Below, piece after piece: positions 25,883 through 35,481 of a DNA stretch of 64,000 bases. Source of the stretch: an uncultured Dokdonia sp. (lineage in GTDB: Bacteria > Bacteroidota > Bacteroidia > Flavobacteriales > Flavobacteriaceae); contig NZ_CANMDS010000002.1 of the NCBI RefSeq assembly GCF_947496725.1, forward strand, positions 586,345 to 650,344, given 5' to 3'. Made by a program: the position numbers and the translations under genes. The stretch's first letter is position 1; every line of letters starts with the position of its first letter. Under the pieces are notes generated by a model. That model searched no databases and had not been told where the DNA came from. It saw only the letters and a program-made list of their open reading frames with translations.

Positions 25883-28762
25883 TTAACCCACTATGTTTAC
25901 AATCTTACCAGGCACAACAATCACCTTTTTTGGTGTGCGGCCATCAAGATACATTTGTGTTTTTTCGTGTGCCATCACGGTTTTTTCTATCTCATCCTTA
26001 CTCATATCTAATGGTAGCTCAAGGGTGAATTTCATTTTACCATTAAAAGAGATAGGATAGTTTTTTGCACTTTCTACAAGGTGCTTTTCTTCAAAAACCG
26101 GGAAGCCAGCTTCAGAAATACTTTCGGTGTGACCCAGCTTACTCCATAACTCCTCTGCAATGTGTGGTGCATAAGGTGCAATAAGAATAGCAAGTGGCTC
26201 AAGAACTTCTTGTGAAGTGCATTTTTGAGCACTTAGCTCATTTGCTGCAATCATAAATGTAGATACAGAGGTATTAAAAGAGAAATTCTCAATATCCTCT
26301 TGTACCTTTTTTATGGTTTTATGTAGCGTTTTTAAGCTGTCCTTACTTGCTGGTGTATCTGTAACATTAAAAGTAGCCTCTGCGCCATTATGATATAACT
26401 TCCAGAATTTCTTTAAGAAGTTATGTACGCCCGTAATACCTGCCGTGTTCCAAGGTTTTGCTTGTTCGAGCGGCCCTAAAAACATCTCGTACATACGTAA
26501 GGTGTCTGCTCCATACTGCTCACAAATCTCATCTGGATTTACGACGTTGTACTTAGACTTAGACATTTTTTCAACCTCGCGGCCTACTTTGTAAACCCCA
26601 TCCTCAAGGATAAACTCTGCATCTTTAAATTCTGGTCTCCATTTTTTGAAAGCTTCTACATCTAGCTCATCAGATGCATTTACAAATGCTACTGGAGCGT
26701 GTATAGGTTGTACCTGCTTGTCTTTACTTAATCCTAGTGACAAGAATGTATTGCTATTCTCCTCTCTGTAAACAAAAGCACTCGTCCCCAAGATCATCCC
26801 TTGGTTAATCATCTTTTGGAAAGGCTCATCTACAGATACGTGACCTCTATCTTTTAAGAATTTTACCCAAAAACGCGAGTATAATAAGTGACCGGTACCG
26901 TGCTCAGATCCTCCTATGTATAAATCTACATTACCCCAGTAGTCCATCGCTTCTTTTGAGGCAAAGACAGCATCACGCTGTGCTTTTTCCATATACCTAA
27001 AGAAGTACCAGCTACTACCTGCCCAGCCTGGCATTGTGTTTAATTCTAATGGGTAAATTCCATTATCCTCGGAGTTCTCGACTGCGCTTGAACGAACAAG
27101 GTCATTTGAAACAACTTTATTAGTCTTACTATCCCACGCCCATACATCTGCACGGCCTAGTGGTGGTTCTCCATCTTCTGTAGGGAGGTATTTTTCTATT
27201 TCTGGCAGCTCCAGTGGTAAGTGTTCCACATCAATCATATGTGGCATCCCGTCTTTGTAATATACTGGGAAAGGTTCTCCCCAATAACGCTGGCGGCTAA
27301 AAACCGCATCACGTAATCTGTAATTTGTTTTACCAGAACCTGCACCTACTTTTTCTAACTCATAGATGGCAAGTTTTACTGCTTTCTTATACTTTAATCC
27401 GTTTAAGAAATCAGAATTTGCAATGACGGTAGCTGCCTTATCTGCAAAGGCTTCTTCAGAAATATCTACCCCTTCAAAAACATTAGGAATAGCAATCCCA
27501 AAATGCTTTGCAAAGTCATAATCACGCTGGTCACCACAAGGTACTGCCATTACCGCACCTGTACCATAACCGGCAAGTACATAGTCACCTATCCAGATAG
27601 GTATAGGCTCTTTTGTAAATGGGTGCTCTGCATAGGCTCCTGTAAATGCTCCCGTGATTGTTTTTACATCTGCCATACGCTCGCGCTCAGAACGCTTTGC
27701 GGTAGAGGCGATGTATGCATCTACTTTTTCTTTTTGCTCTGGAGTAGTAATCTCTTGTACAAGATCTAGCTCTGGAGCAAGTGTCATAAAACTTACACCA
27801 AAAATAGTGTCAGGGCGTGTGGTAAATACTTCTATCTTTTTGTCGTGATCTTTTAAGTTAAAAGATACAGTAGCTCCTACAGATTTACCTATCCAGTTGC
27901 GTTGTGTTTCTTTTATAGACTCACTCCAGTCTAAGCTGTCAAGCCCTTGTAGTAAACGCTCTGCATAAGCAGAGATGCGCATAGACCACTGTGTCATTTT
28001 CTTGCGCACTACAGTATGCCCTCCACGTTCTGAAACGCCGTTTACAATCTCATCATTTGCCAGAACAGTACCTAGTGCTGGACACCAGTTTACTTCTGTT
28101 TCGGCAAGGTAGGTGAGGCGGTATTGTAGGAGTATGACTTGTTTTTCGTTTTCAGAAAAGTCGTTCCATTGTGCTGCGGTAAATGGCTCAATGTTATCAT
28201 CACAAGCAGCGTTTATATTTCCATTTCCTTCTTTCGCGAAAGCGGAAACTAGAGTCTCTATACCTTCTGCTTTATTTGTGTCGTAATTGTACCACGAGTT
28301 AAATAGCTCTGTAAAAATCCACTGTGTCCATTTGTAATACTCAGGATTTGAGGTGCGTACCTCGCGACTCCAGTCAAAAGAGAATCCTATTTTATCAAGC
28401 TGGTTACGATACCCGGCAATCTCATTACCTTGGTTATCTACACCGCCCTCTATATTAACCTTTGTAGTTACGGCAGGGTGCTGTCCCGTTTGTATTGCAT
28501 ATTGCTCTGCTGGAAGTCCAAAAGAGTCATACCCCTGCGGGTGCAATACATTAAAGCCTTTAAGGCGCTTGTAACGCGCATACACATCACTGGCAATATA
28601 CCCTAGCGGGTGCCCCACGTGCAGTCCTGCTCCAGATGGATAAGGAAACATATCTAGCACATAATATTTAGGCTTGTCACTGTTGTTTGAGGCGTTAAAG
28701 GTGCCCTTATCTGCCCAGTATTTTTGCCATTTGGCCTCTATCTCGTTAAAGTGATATTTCAT
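25883..28762 (-). CDS. leuS: Leucyl-tRNA synthetase
   Basis: A 959-aa class I aminoacyl-tRNA synthetase. I start at MKYHFNEIEAKWQ (28762); the open frame goes on to an ATG at 28804, but those residues (MSTLSRKRIYNT) are mostly palindrome-derived and not family sequence. HIGH motif HVGH (residues 48-51), CP1 editing domain in the middle, KMSKS at 732-736, anticodon-binding domain after it. A Bacteroidetes-type insertion around residues 180-210 includes SAFAKEG, written by the palindrome at 28231. Confidence 0.97.
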   Translation of the reverse strand: MKYHFNEIEAKWQKYWADKGTFNASNNSDKPKYYVLDMFPYPSGAGLHVGHPLGYIASDVYARYKRLKGFNVLHPQGYDSFGLPAEQYAIQTGQHPAVTTKVNIEGGVDNQGNEIAGYRNQLDKIGFSFDWSREVRTSNPEYYKWTQWIFTELFNSWYNYDTNKAEGIETLVSAFAKEGNGNINAACDDNIEPFTAAQWNDFSENEKQVILLQYRLTYLAETEVNWCPALGTVLANDEIVNGVSERGGHTVVRKKMTQWSMRISAYAERLLQGLDSLDWSESIKETQRNWIGKSVGATVSFNLKDHDKKIEVFTTRPDTIFGVSFMTLAPELDLVQEITTPEQKEKVDAYIASTAKRSERERMADVKTITGAFTGAYAEHPFTKEPIPIWIGDYVLAGYGTGAVMAVPCGDQRDYDFAKHFGIAIPNVFEGVDISEEAFADKAATVIANSDFLNGLKYKKAVKLAIYELEKVGAGSGKTNYRLRDAVFSRQRYWGEPFPVYYKDGMPHMIDVEHLPLELPEIEKYLPTEDGEPPLGRADVWAWDSKTNKVVSNDLVRSSAVENSEDNGIYPLELNTMPGWAGSSWYFFRYMEKAQRDAVFASKEAMDYWGNVDLYIGGSEHGTGHLLYSRFWVKFLKDRGHVSVDEPFQKMINQGMILGTSAFVYREENSNTFLSLGLSKDKQVQPIHAPVAFVNASDELDVEAFKKWRPEFKDAEFILEDGVYKVGREVEKMSKSKYNVVNPDEICEQYGADTLRMYEMFLGPLEQAKPWNTAGITGVHNFLKKFWKLYHNGAEATFNVTDTPASKDSLKTLHKTIKKVQEDIENFSFNTSVSTFMIAANELSAQKCTSQEVLEPLAILIAPYAPHIAEELWSKLGHTESISEAGFPVFEEKHLVESAKNYPISFNGKMKFTLELPLDMSKDEIEKTVMAHEKTQMYLDGRTPKKVIVVPGKIVNIVG
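28231..28244. repeat. Palindrome copy, 14 of 16 bases
   Basis: CTTTCGCGAAAGCG inside leuS, read SAFAKE on the minus strand. Confidence 0.9.
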
Positions 28763-28781
28763 TGTAAGTGTATTATATATG

Positions 28782-28797
28782 CGCTTTCGCGAAAGCG
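28782..28797. repeat. Palindrome CGCTTTCGCGAAAGCG, perfect copy
   Basis: 20 bases upstream of the leuS start, so within its leader. Confidence 0.95.
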
Positions 28798-28902
28798 TAC
28801 TCATCCCTATTTAAGGGGGCAAATTTACAATTAATTATGTGGATTAATAAGTGCTTGCTGTGAGAGTTGCTACAACACCTTTGAGTAATGAATAAATAGA
28901 CT

Positions 28903-29550
28903 TTATAAACCGTACACGCAGGTAAAACCTTCAAACTCCATAAGATAAATTGCATAGGTTGAAGATGCTCCATTATAGACCACTCTTGCTGTAGTTTGTG
29001 AGGCGTCCATCTCAAAGTCTTGCACATCTATATGTTTTAAGAAACTCAACCCCTCTTGATTATATAGTTTATATAGCGATTCTTTTGCTCCCCATACATA
29101 GGTGAGTTTACGTATGCGAGCCTCAGAGCTGGTGAGGGTGTAATACTCCTCAATAGGTGTAAACTTATGAGCGATGCGTAAAATCTTATCGCGCTGCTTC
29201 TCTATATCTATTCCTACTGGGTTATCACTTATAATAATAGCGGTAAATGTGTAGCTATGTGTTATTGAGATGTGCTTGCCATCGTGCAGGTGAGGCTTGC
29301 CAGATGGAGAGTAATATAGGTCAAAATCTGTATAACCCGCCTCTGCGAGTAGGTGGCGTATGCTCATAAAGCCACGCTGGTGCAGGTCAGACTTCATACT
29401 GTCAAGTCTTTTTTGGCAATGCGGTGTAAGGATGTGGGTTTGTCCTTCGCCTAAGGGTAGGGTAGATTTAAGCGTTTCTAGACTTTCCTCAATCTTCCAG
29501 ATGTACACTTCTGTAGTAGGGGAAACTGTTATCGTTTTGTAAAGAGGCAT
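28903..29550 (-). CDS. 4'-phosphopantetheinyl transferase superfamily protein
   Basis: A 215-aa Sfp-type enzyme that moves phosphopantetheine from CoA to a carrier-protein serine. Metal and CoA-binding motifs are visible: GIDIEKQRDKI (Asp and Glu ligands, about residue 115) and YVWGAKESLYK (the W-x-x-KE-x-x-x-K motif). SPSGKPHL is also typical. No polyketide or NRPS genes are nearby, so it likely serves fatty-acid ACP. Divergent from ahcY. Confidence 0.88.
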   Translation of the reverse strand: MPLYKTITVSPTTEVYIWKIEESLETLKSTLPLGEGQTHILTPHCQKRLDSMKSDLHQRGFMSIRHLLAEAGYTDFDLYYSPSGKPHLHDGKHISITHSYTFTAIIISDNPVGIDIEKQRDKILRIAHKFTPIEEYYTLTSSEARIRKLTYVWGAKESLYKLYNQEGLSFLKHIDVQDFEMDASQTTARVVYNGASSTYAIYLMEFEGFTCVYGL

Positions 29551-29571
29551 TAGAGTGTCTAAGTTATTGCG

Positions 29572-29579
29572 TAAATTTG
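29572..29579 (+). promoter_or_regulatory. -7 box of ahcY
   Basis: TAAATTTG, 43 bases before the ATG; -33 element not clear. Confidence 0.45.
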
Positions 29580-29622
29580 CACCGCCTTAACGGGTCTATG
29601 AATTTAAGATAAAGATAAGAAA

Positions 29623-30939
29623 ATGAGCAATAAGACAGTACCGTACGTACCGTACAAAGTAAAAGATATTTCCCTTGCAGCTTGGGGACGTAAAGAGATA
29701 GAACTAGCAGAGGCAGAGATGCCTGGGCTTATGTCTTTACGTGAGGAGTATAAGGACGAGCAACCACTTAAAGGATCTCGTATTGCTGGATGTTTACATA
29801 TGACTATCCAGACTGCAGTACTTATAGAAACTTTAAAAGCACTAGGAGCAGAGGTAACTTGGTCTTCTTGTAACATCTTCTCTACGCAAGATCAGGCTGC
29901 TGCAGCAATTGCAGATGCTGGTATCCCAGTATATGCTTGGAAAGGAATGAATGAAGAAGAATTTGACTGGTGTATCGAGCAAACACTTTTCTTTGGAGAA
30001 GATCGCAAGCCGCTTAATATGATTCTTGATGATGGAGGAGATCTTACTAATATGGTATTAGATCGTTACCCAGAACTTGCAAAAGATATCAAAGGACTTT
30101 CTGAAGAAACTACAACGGGTGTACACCGTCTTTACGAGCGTGTAAAGAATGGAACGTTACCTATGCCAGCTATAAACGTAAATGATTCTGTAACTAAGTC
30201 TAAGTTTGATAACAAATACGGATGTCGTGAGAGTGCGGTAGATGCTATACGTCGTGCTACAGATACTATGCTTGCTGGAAAGCGTGTAGTAGTATGTGGA
30301 TACGGAGATGTAGGTAAAGGAACTGCAGCATCTTTTAAAGGAGCTGGATCTATCGTTACAGTAACAGAAATCGATCCTATCTGTGCACTTCAAGCAGCAA
30401 TGGACGGTTTTGAAGTTAAGAAACTAGAAAACGTAGTAGGTAATGCAGATATCGTTATCACAACTACAGGAAACAAAGACATCATACGTGGTGAGCACTT
30501 TGAGGCAATGCGTGATAAAGTAATCGTTTGTAACATAGGGCACTTTGATAATGAGATCGATATGGCTTGGTTAAACGGTAACCACGGCGCTACAAAGGAT
30601 GAGATCAAACCTCAAGTAGATAAGTATACTATAGATGGTAAAGATATTATCGTTCTTGCAGAAGGTCGTCTTGTAAACTTAGGTTGTGCAACTGGTCACC
30701 CTAGTTTTGTAATGAGTAACTCATTTACAAACCAGACACTAGCACAAATCGAGCTTTGGAACAATAGCGAGAAGTACAATAACGAAGTTTATATGCTTCC
30801 TAAGCACCTAGATGAGAAAGTAGCAGCATTGCACTTATCAAGACTAGGAGCAGAGCTAGAAACACTATCTAAAGATCAAGCAGATTACATCGGCGTGACA
30901 GTAGAAGGGCCATTTAAGCCTGAGTACTACAGATACTAA
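29623..30939 (+). CDS. ahcY: Adenosylhomocysteinase
   Basis: A 438-aa enzyme hydrolysing S-adenosylhomocysteine to adenosine and homocysteine. Motifs: [16 protein letters not shown] (substrate site), [29 protein letters not shown] (catalytic Lys), NAD-binding [11 protein letters not shown], and [18 protein letters not shown]. Ends in KPEYYRY as the family does. Cytoplasmic. Own promoter and terminator (30995). Confidence 0.98.
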   Translation: MSNKTVPYVPYKVKDISLAAWGRKEIELAEAEMPGLMSLREEYKDEQPLKGSRIAGCLHMTIQTAVLIETLKALGAEVTWSSCNIFSTQDQAAAAIADAGIPVYAWKGMNEEEFDWCIEQTLFFGEDRKPLNMILDDGGDLTNMVLDRYPELAKDIKGLSEETTTGVHRLYERVKNGTLPMPAINVNDSVTKSKFDNKYGCRESAVDAIRRATDTMLAGKRVVVCGYGDVGKGTAASFKGAGSIVTVTEIDPICALQAAMDGFEVKKLENVVGNADIVITTTGNKDIIRGEHFEAMRDKVIVCNIGHFDNEIDMAWLNGNHGATKDEIKPQVDKYTIDGKDIIVLAEGRLVNLGCATGHPSFVMSNSFTNQTLAQIELWNNSEKYNNEVYMLPKHLDEKVAALHLSRLGAELETLSKDQADYIGVTVEGPFKPEYYRY

Positions 30940-30970
30940 GAGCGAGTCGTATAGACAGAACATTTTTTTT

Positions 30971-30983
30971 CGCTTTCGCGAAA
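30971..30983. repeat. Partial palindrome copy
   Basis: CGCTTTCGCGAAA after ahcY; the right arm is lost. Confidence 0.85.
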
Positions 30984-30994
30984 ATGTTAAATAG

Positions 30995-31024
30995 AAAAAC
31001 CCACGTTTATAGCGTGGGTTTTTT
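30995..31024 (+). terminator. Terminator of ahcY
   Basis: AAAACCCACG-TTTATAG-CGTGGGTTTT plus T-tract. Confidence 0.9.
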
Positions 31025-31081
31025 ATTGCCGTAGATTTATTTGAAACTGATTACTTTTGCTGCTCACTCAAAAAACAACTA

Positions 31082-31585
31082 ATGAATTTAAGATTTCTAA
31101 AGATTGCAGTACTATTAATAACATTTGGCTTCATAACAAGCTGTGGTGATGATGAAGGACCAGCAGAAGCACCTAGCGTAAAATTTAGAGCCTCTGTAGG
31201 TGGCGCGGTATTTCGTTCAGACACCCCGACGGCAGTATTAAGTAATGACGGTAAAATCTTTGTAGTAACCGCTACAAACGATGTAGGAAGCGAGACATTT
31301 ACTCTCACAGTAGGCTCTTCAAATCCAGATGCGCCCTTAGTGATGGAACAGTCTTATAACACAGCAAATGAAACATTACCAGCTTCTATACAATTTGAAA
31401 CAGGAGGGGTGACTTATAGAACTAACTTAGAAACTGTAGGTGCAATAAACCTTAACAGTTTTGACCTAGACCTTAATTTTGTTTTTGGTTCATTTACTGG
31501 AGATCTTGAAAACGTTGCCGTGCCAGATGAGTTGCTATTTGTAACAAGCGGAAATATGACAGGTATAGAGATAAGCGTGCAGTAA
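31082..31585 (+). CDS. Hypothetical lipoprotein, DUF6252-like
   Basis: A 167-aa protein with a lipoprotein signal peptide (FGFITSC, lipid-bound Cys21). The mature part is beta-rich and reminds me of the short flavobacterial lipoproteins of the DUF6252 type (FRASVGGAVFRS, a repeated TFTLTVG pattern). No catalytic residues can be named. Flanked by terminators, so it is transcribed alone. Confidence 0.65.
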   Translation: MNLRFLKIAVLLITFGFITSCGDDEGPAEAPSVKFRASVGGAVFRSDTPTAVLSNDGKIFVVTATNDVGSETFTLTVGSSNPDAPLVMEQSYNTANETLPASIQFETGGVTYRTNLETVGAINLNSFDLDLNFVFGSFTGDLENVAVPDELLFVTSGNMTGIEISVQ

Positions 31586-31609
31586 AAACACATACCTCTT
31601 TTAAAGTCT

Positions 31610-31641
31610 AAAGCCCTTATGTTTTATAACATAAGGGCTTT
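31610..31641. terminator. Bidirectional terminator
   Basis: AAAGCCCTTATGTT-TTA-TAACATAAGGGCTTT with A/T flanks, between convergent genes. Confidence 0.85.
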
Positions 31642-31660
31642 ATTAATTTTGGAAGTGTGC

Positions 31661-32539
31661 TTATTGCTTTACAAGTGTAAGCTCTGCTTTTTCACCAGTT
31701 TTGAGGCTTGTCCTTGTGGTTATAAGACTTGGCCCGTCTTTTACTTCTACCTTCACTGTGTTAGGTGATGAGGTTCCTTCGGTTATTGCCTCTACACGCA
31801 CGACAGCGGTTTTATTTGTAATAGTTACGGGTATGTTTTTCTTCTCACGAGTGATAGAGTAGTTTTCTAGTATAAGCTTGTCATCTACGTATAGATTAAT
31901 GCGATCATCATCTACTTTTCCAGAGTCGTATATAGATACCATAATCTCTTTGCCCTTTGTAAAGATGTTAAGGTTCTCGTCTTTCTTTACAATACTCATT
32001 GTAAGTGTGTCAACCAGCTTTCTAGCCGAAATCTTATCCTTGACCTCTTGGCTTACCTTTTTTGATTTTTGAATCTTGCGGTCCATTCTATCTATTCTTT
32101 TCTGTACTTCTTCAGACGCAGACATTATGAGCATACCATCTAGACAAGGATTTTTGTCAGGATAAAGCCCTTGAAATGGACCGCTAAAGGCCTTGCTACG
32201 CTCTAAACTTCTCAGACCTCCTGAAAAGTTTACAAGACACATATCAATTTCTCCTAAAGGTGATTTTGTATACACAATATCATACTCTGCAAATGAGAGT
32301 TCTTTTTTGTCACTATCATAAGTCCCCTTTATATTAGACTTGGTCTCGTGCTTACCACCTAGATCAGACATAGAGTAGCCTTGTATCTTCCCGTCTAACT
32401 CTTCAAAGGCTAGCTTGTATGATATAAAGGCGGAGTCATTAAGCTTTATCACACCCATATATTCATAATCTTCTAATTGCCCAAAGCAAATAGCTGTAAT
32501 TAAACAATTGAGAAATAGTAGTATATATTTAAAGGGCAT
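31661..32539 (-). CDS. Hypothetical secreted protein
   Basis: A 292-aa protein with a signal peptide (LFLNCLITAICFGQ). The mature N-terminal half is beta-rich and may resemble a lipocalin-like barrel (GVIKLNDSAFISYKLAFEE). A charged helical stretch around 140-170 follows, then a beta-domain with Ig-like look (SIYDSGKVDDDRINLYVDDK, ending in KTGEKAELTLVKQ). No recognised family. It diverges from the TM2 gene. Probably in the periplasm or exported. Confidence 0.7.
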   Translation of the reverse strand: MPFKYILLFLNCLITAICFGQLEDYEYMGVIKLNDSAFISYKLAFEELDGKIQGYSMSDLGGKHETKSNIKGTYDSDKKELSFAEYDIVYTKSPLGEIDMCLVNFSGGLRSLERSKAFSGPFQGLYPDKNPCLDGMLIMSASEEVQKRIDRMDRKIQKSKKVSQEVKDKISARKLVDTLTMSIVKKDENLNIFTKGKEIMVSIYDSGKVDDDRINLYVDDKLILENYSITREKKNIPVTITNKTAVVRVEAITEGTSSPNTVKVEVKDGPSLITTRTSLKTGEKAELTLVKQ

Positions 32540-32587
32540 AGTATTTTTTTAGTAAATTAGATTCGTCTAACAAAATAAAATCAAAAA

Positions 32588-32932
32588 ATGAGACTCAAAA
32601 TTACACTATTATTTGCGTTTGTAATGCTAGCCGTTACAAATACTTATGCTGGATTTCCAGTACAGAGAACTGCAGTAGCAACAGTAAACGGGGTAACCCT
32701 TGCTGAGGAGGATACTACAGAGGTTCTTACATCACCTGCCGCTACTGCTGCAGACAAGCAAGTTGTTGCACTATTGCTATGGTTCTTCTTAGGACTTTTT
32801 GCAGCTCACAGATGGTATTTAGGAAGTCCAATAGGATGGAATATTCTATACATCCTTACGCTAGGAGGTTTAGGAATCTGGGCTATTGTAGATCTTATCG
32901 ATCTAATCACAAAGAACTACCCAGGACTATAA
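32588..32932 (+). CDS. TM2 domain-containing protein
   Basis: A 114-aa membrane protein. Signal peptide (about 1-22, ending in YAG), a short linker, then the TM2 domain: two helices with FFLGLFAAHRWYLGS between them (the conserved G-x-HR-x-Y-x-G signature) and GGLGIWAIVDLIDLI. Membrane location, role unknown. Followed by a terminator. Confidence 0.88.
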   Translation: MRLKITLLFAFVMLAVTNTYAGFPVQRTAVATVNGVTLAEEDTTEVLTSPAATAADKQVVALLLWFFLGLFAAHRWYLGSPIGWNILYILTLGGLGIWAIVDLIDLITKNYPGL

Positions 32933-32954
32933 TTTATAGTTTCTTTAAAAAAGT

Positions 32955-32984
32955 AAAGCCTCTCATTTTTGAGAGGCTTTTTTT
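32955..32984 (+). terminator. Terminator of the TM2 gene
   Basis: AAAGCCTCTC-ATTTTT-GAGAGGCTTT plus T-tract. Confidence 0.9.
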
Positions 32985-33007
32985 ATGAAGTATATATAAG
33001 CTCTAGT

Positions 33008-33478
33008 TTATATTTTTATCTGTCTGTCTATTTGCTGGTCTAGGGAGATAAAGGTTTCTGTACGAGAAACCCCGTCTATAGCTTGTATTTTCTTGTTAAG
33101 TAAGTTCATAAGATCCTCATTGTTTTTACAAAGAATCTTGATCAAAACAGACCAGTTACCTGTAGTGTAGTGACACTCTATTACCTCTGGTATATCTTTA
33201 AGTTGTCTTACGGCTCTTGCGTTATTTGCAGCGCGATCTAAGTGAACTCCTATAAAAGCCTGCGTGCGATAGCCTAGTACTTTTGGGTCTATAATAAATT
33301 TTGAACCTGCAATGAGTCCAGATTTTTCTAGTTTACGTAAACGCTGGTGTATTGCAGCACCAGAGATACCCACTTTACGAGCAATCTCAAGTATAGGTTT
33401 ACGAGCATCTTCCATAAGCTGGCGCAAGATAATTTTATCTATACCATCTATAACCAGTTCGTCTTTAACTATTTTCAT
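33008..33478 (-). CDS. Lrp/AsnC family transcriptional regulator
   Basis: A 156-aa regulator. N-terminal helix-turn-helix (LRQLMEDARKPILEIARKVGISGAAIHQRLRKLEKSG), C-terminal RAM ligand-binding domain (GVHLDRAANN, CHYTTGNWSVLIKI). It lies just downstream of a saccharopine-dehydrogenase-like gene on the same strand, which suggests a lysine-type amino acid as signal. Confidence 0.93.
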   Translation of the reverse strand: MKIVKDELVIDGIDKIILRQLMEDARKPILEIARKVGISGAAIHQRLRKLEKSGLIAGSKFIIDPKVLGYRTQAFIGVHLDRAANNARAVRQLKDIPEVIECHYTTGNWSVLIKILCKNNEDLMNLLNKKIQAIDGVSRTETFISLDQQIDRQIKI

Positions 33479-33554
33479 CGCTTGTGATTGTAAATTGAAA
33501 GAGAAAGATACGTAATAACTGGTAATGTGTAATTGAGTTGCGTGTTTTTTGTGA

Positions 33555-33570
33555 CGCTTTCGCGAAAGCG
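33555..33570. repeat. Palindrome CGCTTTCGCGAAAGCG, perfect copy
   Basis: Five bases beyond the stop of the saccharopine-dehydrogenase-like gene. Confidence 0.95.
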
Positions 33571-33575
33571 TAAAA

Positions 33576-34946
33576 CTATCCCCCTACATTATCTGGGTTG
33601 TAACCTAGGTAGTCTACCTCGTACTCTTTAAAGGTGATGCCATACTCTTCTAGCTCTTTGAGAATAGGCTCATACACCTCACGATTAATAGGTAGCTGAA
33701 CGCCCGGTGTGGTAATCTCACTATTAAGTATACGTAGCGTGGCCATCGCCACTGGGAGTCCCACGGTCCTTGCCATTGCAGTTTCTACTTGATCTTCTCC
33801 TATGTTTACCATAGTCGCATCTATTTGCTTGCGAGTACCATTGAGCTCGTAGCCAAATTTATGATACATTACAATCATATCTTTATCTTCTGGAGCGAGT
33901 GTCCACTTGTCTTCTAGTATGCGTTGTAGTGCTTGTGCTGGCGTAGCGTTTGTAAGCCCTAATTTTTTTGAAGGATTAAAAATGTCTAGTTCTAGTAATT
34001 TATCCCATAGCAAGTCATCTTGGTCAATTTTAAGATAGTGACGTAGCTTGAGCTCTACAGAGTCTGTAGGTGAGTAGGGTAAGAAGAGATTTGTATAATC
34101 ACGATAGCTCATTGTCTCTGTGTCTTGTAGGGTATAACTATCATCTGTCATACCTAGTAACACAAATAATTGCCAGGCACGTGAGAAGCCTACTCGACGT
34201 ATGGTACCTCGGTAAAGCGTAGGGATGTCATCCAGGCCATATATAGAACGATACTTAAGGGAGTTACGGTTTGCGTATCCTTCAAATCTTCCGTGGCCTT
34301 CTATTTCTAAAAATTCTGTACGTCTAAAGAGTCTTTGGTAAGGGATGTATTTATAAGTACCTTCTTGTATAAATTCTGCCGCACCACCTTGACCGGCAAG
34401 TACAACATTGCGAGGGTTCCAAGTAAATTTATAGTTCCAGAGGTTTGTGTCACTCTCTGGCGCAACAAGGCCTCCAGTAAAAGACTCAAAAAGTATCACC
34501 TTACCGCCTTTATCTCGTATGCGATCTAGCACCTGCATAGCACTCATATGGTCTATACCTGGGTCGAGCCCTATCTCATTCATAAACACAAGCCCTTTTT
34601 CCTTAACAGCGGTATCTAGGGCTTCCATTTCTTTTGAAATATAAGATGCGGTCACCATAGACTTATTAAAGGTCACACAGTCTTTTGCCACCTCTATGTG
34701 AAAACGTGCGGGTAGCATTGAGATAACGATGGTTGCTTCTTGTATGGCTTGCTCTCGTTGTGTTTTGTCAAAAACATCTAGTGAGATGGCTGTCCCGTTA
34801 TCGTGATTATTTATAAGCTTTTGAGCATTTTCAAGAGAGAGGTCACCTACGGTAATGTGCAAATCTTCTGCTGCAGATTTATTGAGTAAATAGTTTACGA
34901 GTTGGCTAGTAGATTTACCGGCTCCTATGACTAGAATCTTTCGCAT
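33576..34946 (-). CDS. Saccharopine dehydrogenase family protein
   Basis: A 456-aa NAD(P)-dependent enzyme. Start chosen at MRKILVIGAGKSTSQL (34946) because the Rossmann motif GAGKST begins right behind it; the open frame extends 22 codons further upstream without family sequence. EIGLDPGIDHMSAMQ and SFTGGLVAPESDTN are typical of the LYS9/saccharopine reductase group. Likely in lysine metabolism through saccharopine. The Lrp-type gene follows on the same strand. Confidence 0.88.
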   Translation of the reverse strand: MRKILVIGAGKSTSQLVNYLLNKSAAEDLHITVGDLSLENAQKLINNHDNGTAISLDVFDKTQREQAIQEATIVISMLPARFHIEVAKDCVTFNKSMVTASYISKEMEALDTAVKEKGLVFMNEIGLDPGIDHMSAMQVLDRIRDKGGKVILFESFTGGLVAPESDTNLWNYKFTWNPRNVVLAGQGGAAEFIQEGTYKYIPYQRLFRRTEFLEIEGHGRFEGYANRNSLKYRSIYGLDDIPTLYRGTIRRVGFSRAWQLFVLLGMTDDSYTLQDTETMSYRDYTNLFLPYSPTDSVELKLRHYLKIDQDDLLWDKLLELDIFNPSKKLGLTNATPAQALQRILEDKWTLAPEDKDMIVMYHKFGYELNGTRKQIDATMVNIGEDQVETAMARTVGLPVAMATLRILNSEITTPGVQLPINREVYEPILKELEEYGITFKEYEVDYLGYNPDNVGG

Positions 34947-35026
34947 TGATGGTGTATTTTGTAGTTTTGTGTTTGATTTATGCAGGTTTAAATGTACACT
35001 TTTGCAAAGCATATAATAGTAAGATT

Positions 35027-35407
35027 ATGGATAAAAAGTTACGTATAGCGGGTGCGATATTTGGGTTAACGGCTGTAGTTATTGGTGCCTTTGGGGCTCA
35101 CGGGCTAGAAAAAGTTCTTGATGCAGATGCACTTTCTACATTTGAGACAGGTGTAAAATACCAGATGTATCACGCCTTATTGCTATTGCTCATATCTGTT
35201 TTCGCTTTAAGCGAAAAGTCAAAGAGGATACTTCTCATACTTACGGTTATAGGTATACTATTCTTTTCTGGCTCTATTTATGGGCTTGCTACTAATGATT
35301 TGACCAGTTTTAACTTCACAAAAATTGCTCTTATCACCCCTCTAGGAGGTACTTTGCTCATTGTGAGCTGGGTAATACTCCTAGTACAATTCATAAAATC
35401 TAAATAA
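35027..35407 (+). CDS. DUF423 family membrane protein
   Basis: A 126-aa four-helix membrane protein starting at MDKKLRIAGAIFG (35027); upstream in-frame ATGs would start within the divergent gene's promoter. VVIGAFGAHGLE, FETGVKYQMYHAL and ITPLGGTLLIVSW are the DUF423 signature. Function unknown. It contains a variant palindrome TTCGCTTTAAGCGAAA (35201-35216) coding FALSEK. Confidence 0.88.
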   Translation: MDKKLRIAGAIFGLTAVVIGAFGAHGLEKVLDADALSTFETGVKYQMYHALLLLLISVFALSEKSKRILLILTVIGILFFSGSIYGLATNDLTSFNFTKIALITPLGGTLLIVSWVILLVQFIKSK

Positions 35408-35444
35408 AACAGCGAAAACGTTATAGTACCTAGATTAGACTTCT

Positions 35445-35452
35445 TACTTTTG
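35445..35452 (+). promoter_or_regulatory. -7 box of pckA
   Basis: TACTTTTG, 30 bases before the ATG; no clear TTG at -33. Confidence 0.55.
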
Positions 35453-35481
35453 TGTCATAAAACAACACAAAACTCATTGGT

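Noticed and set aside
28763..28804. Longer N-terminus for LeuRS (MSTLSRKRIYNT)
   Set aside because: It is translated from the palindrome and has no family similarity; MKYHFNEIE is the usual start.
34947..35012. 22-codon N-terminal extension of the saccharopine-dehydrogenase-like protein
   Set aside because: Rossmann motif starts directly after MRKILVIG; the extension overlaps the divergent promoter.
34946..35026. 27-codon extension of the DUF423 protein
   Set aside because: Extra residues lie over the neighbouring gene's start; MDKKLRIAG fits the family.
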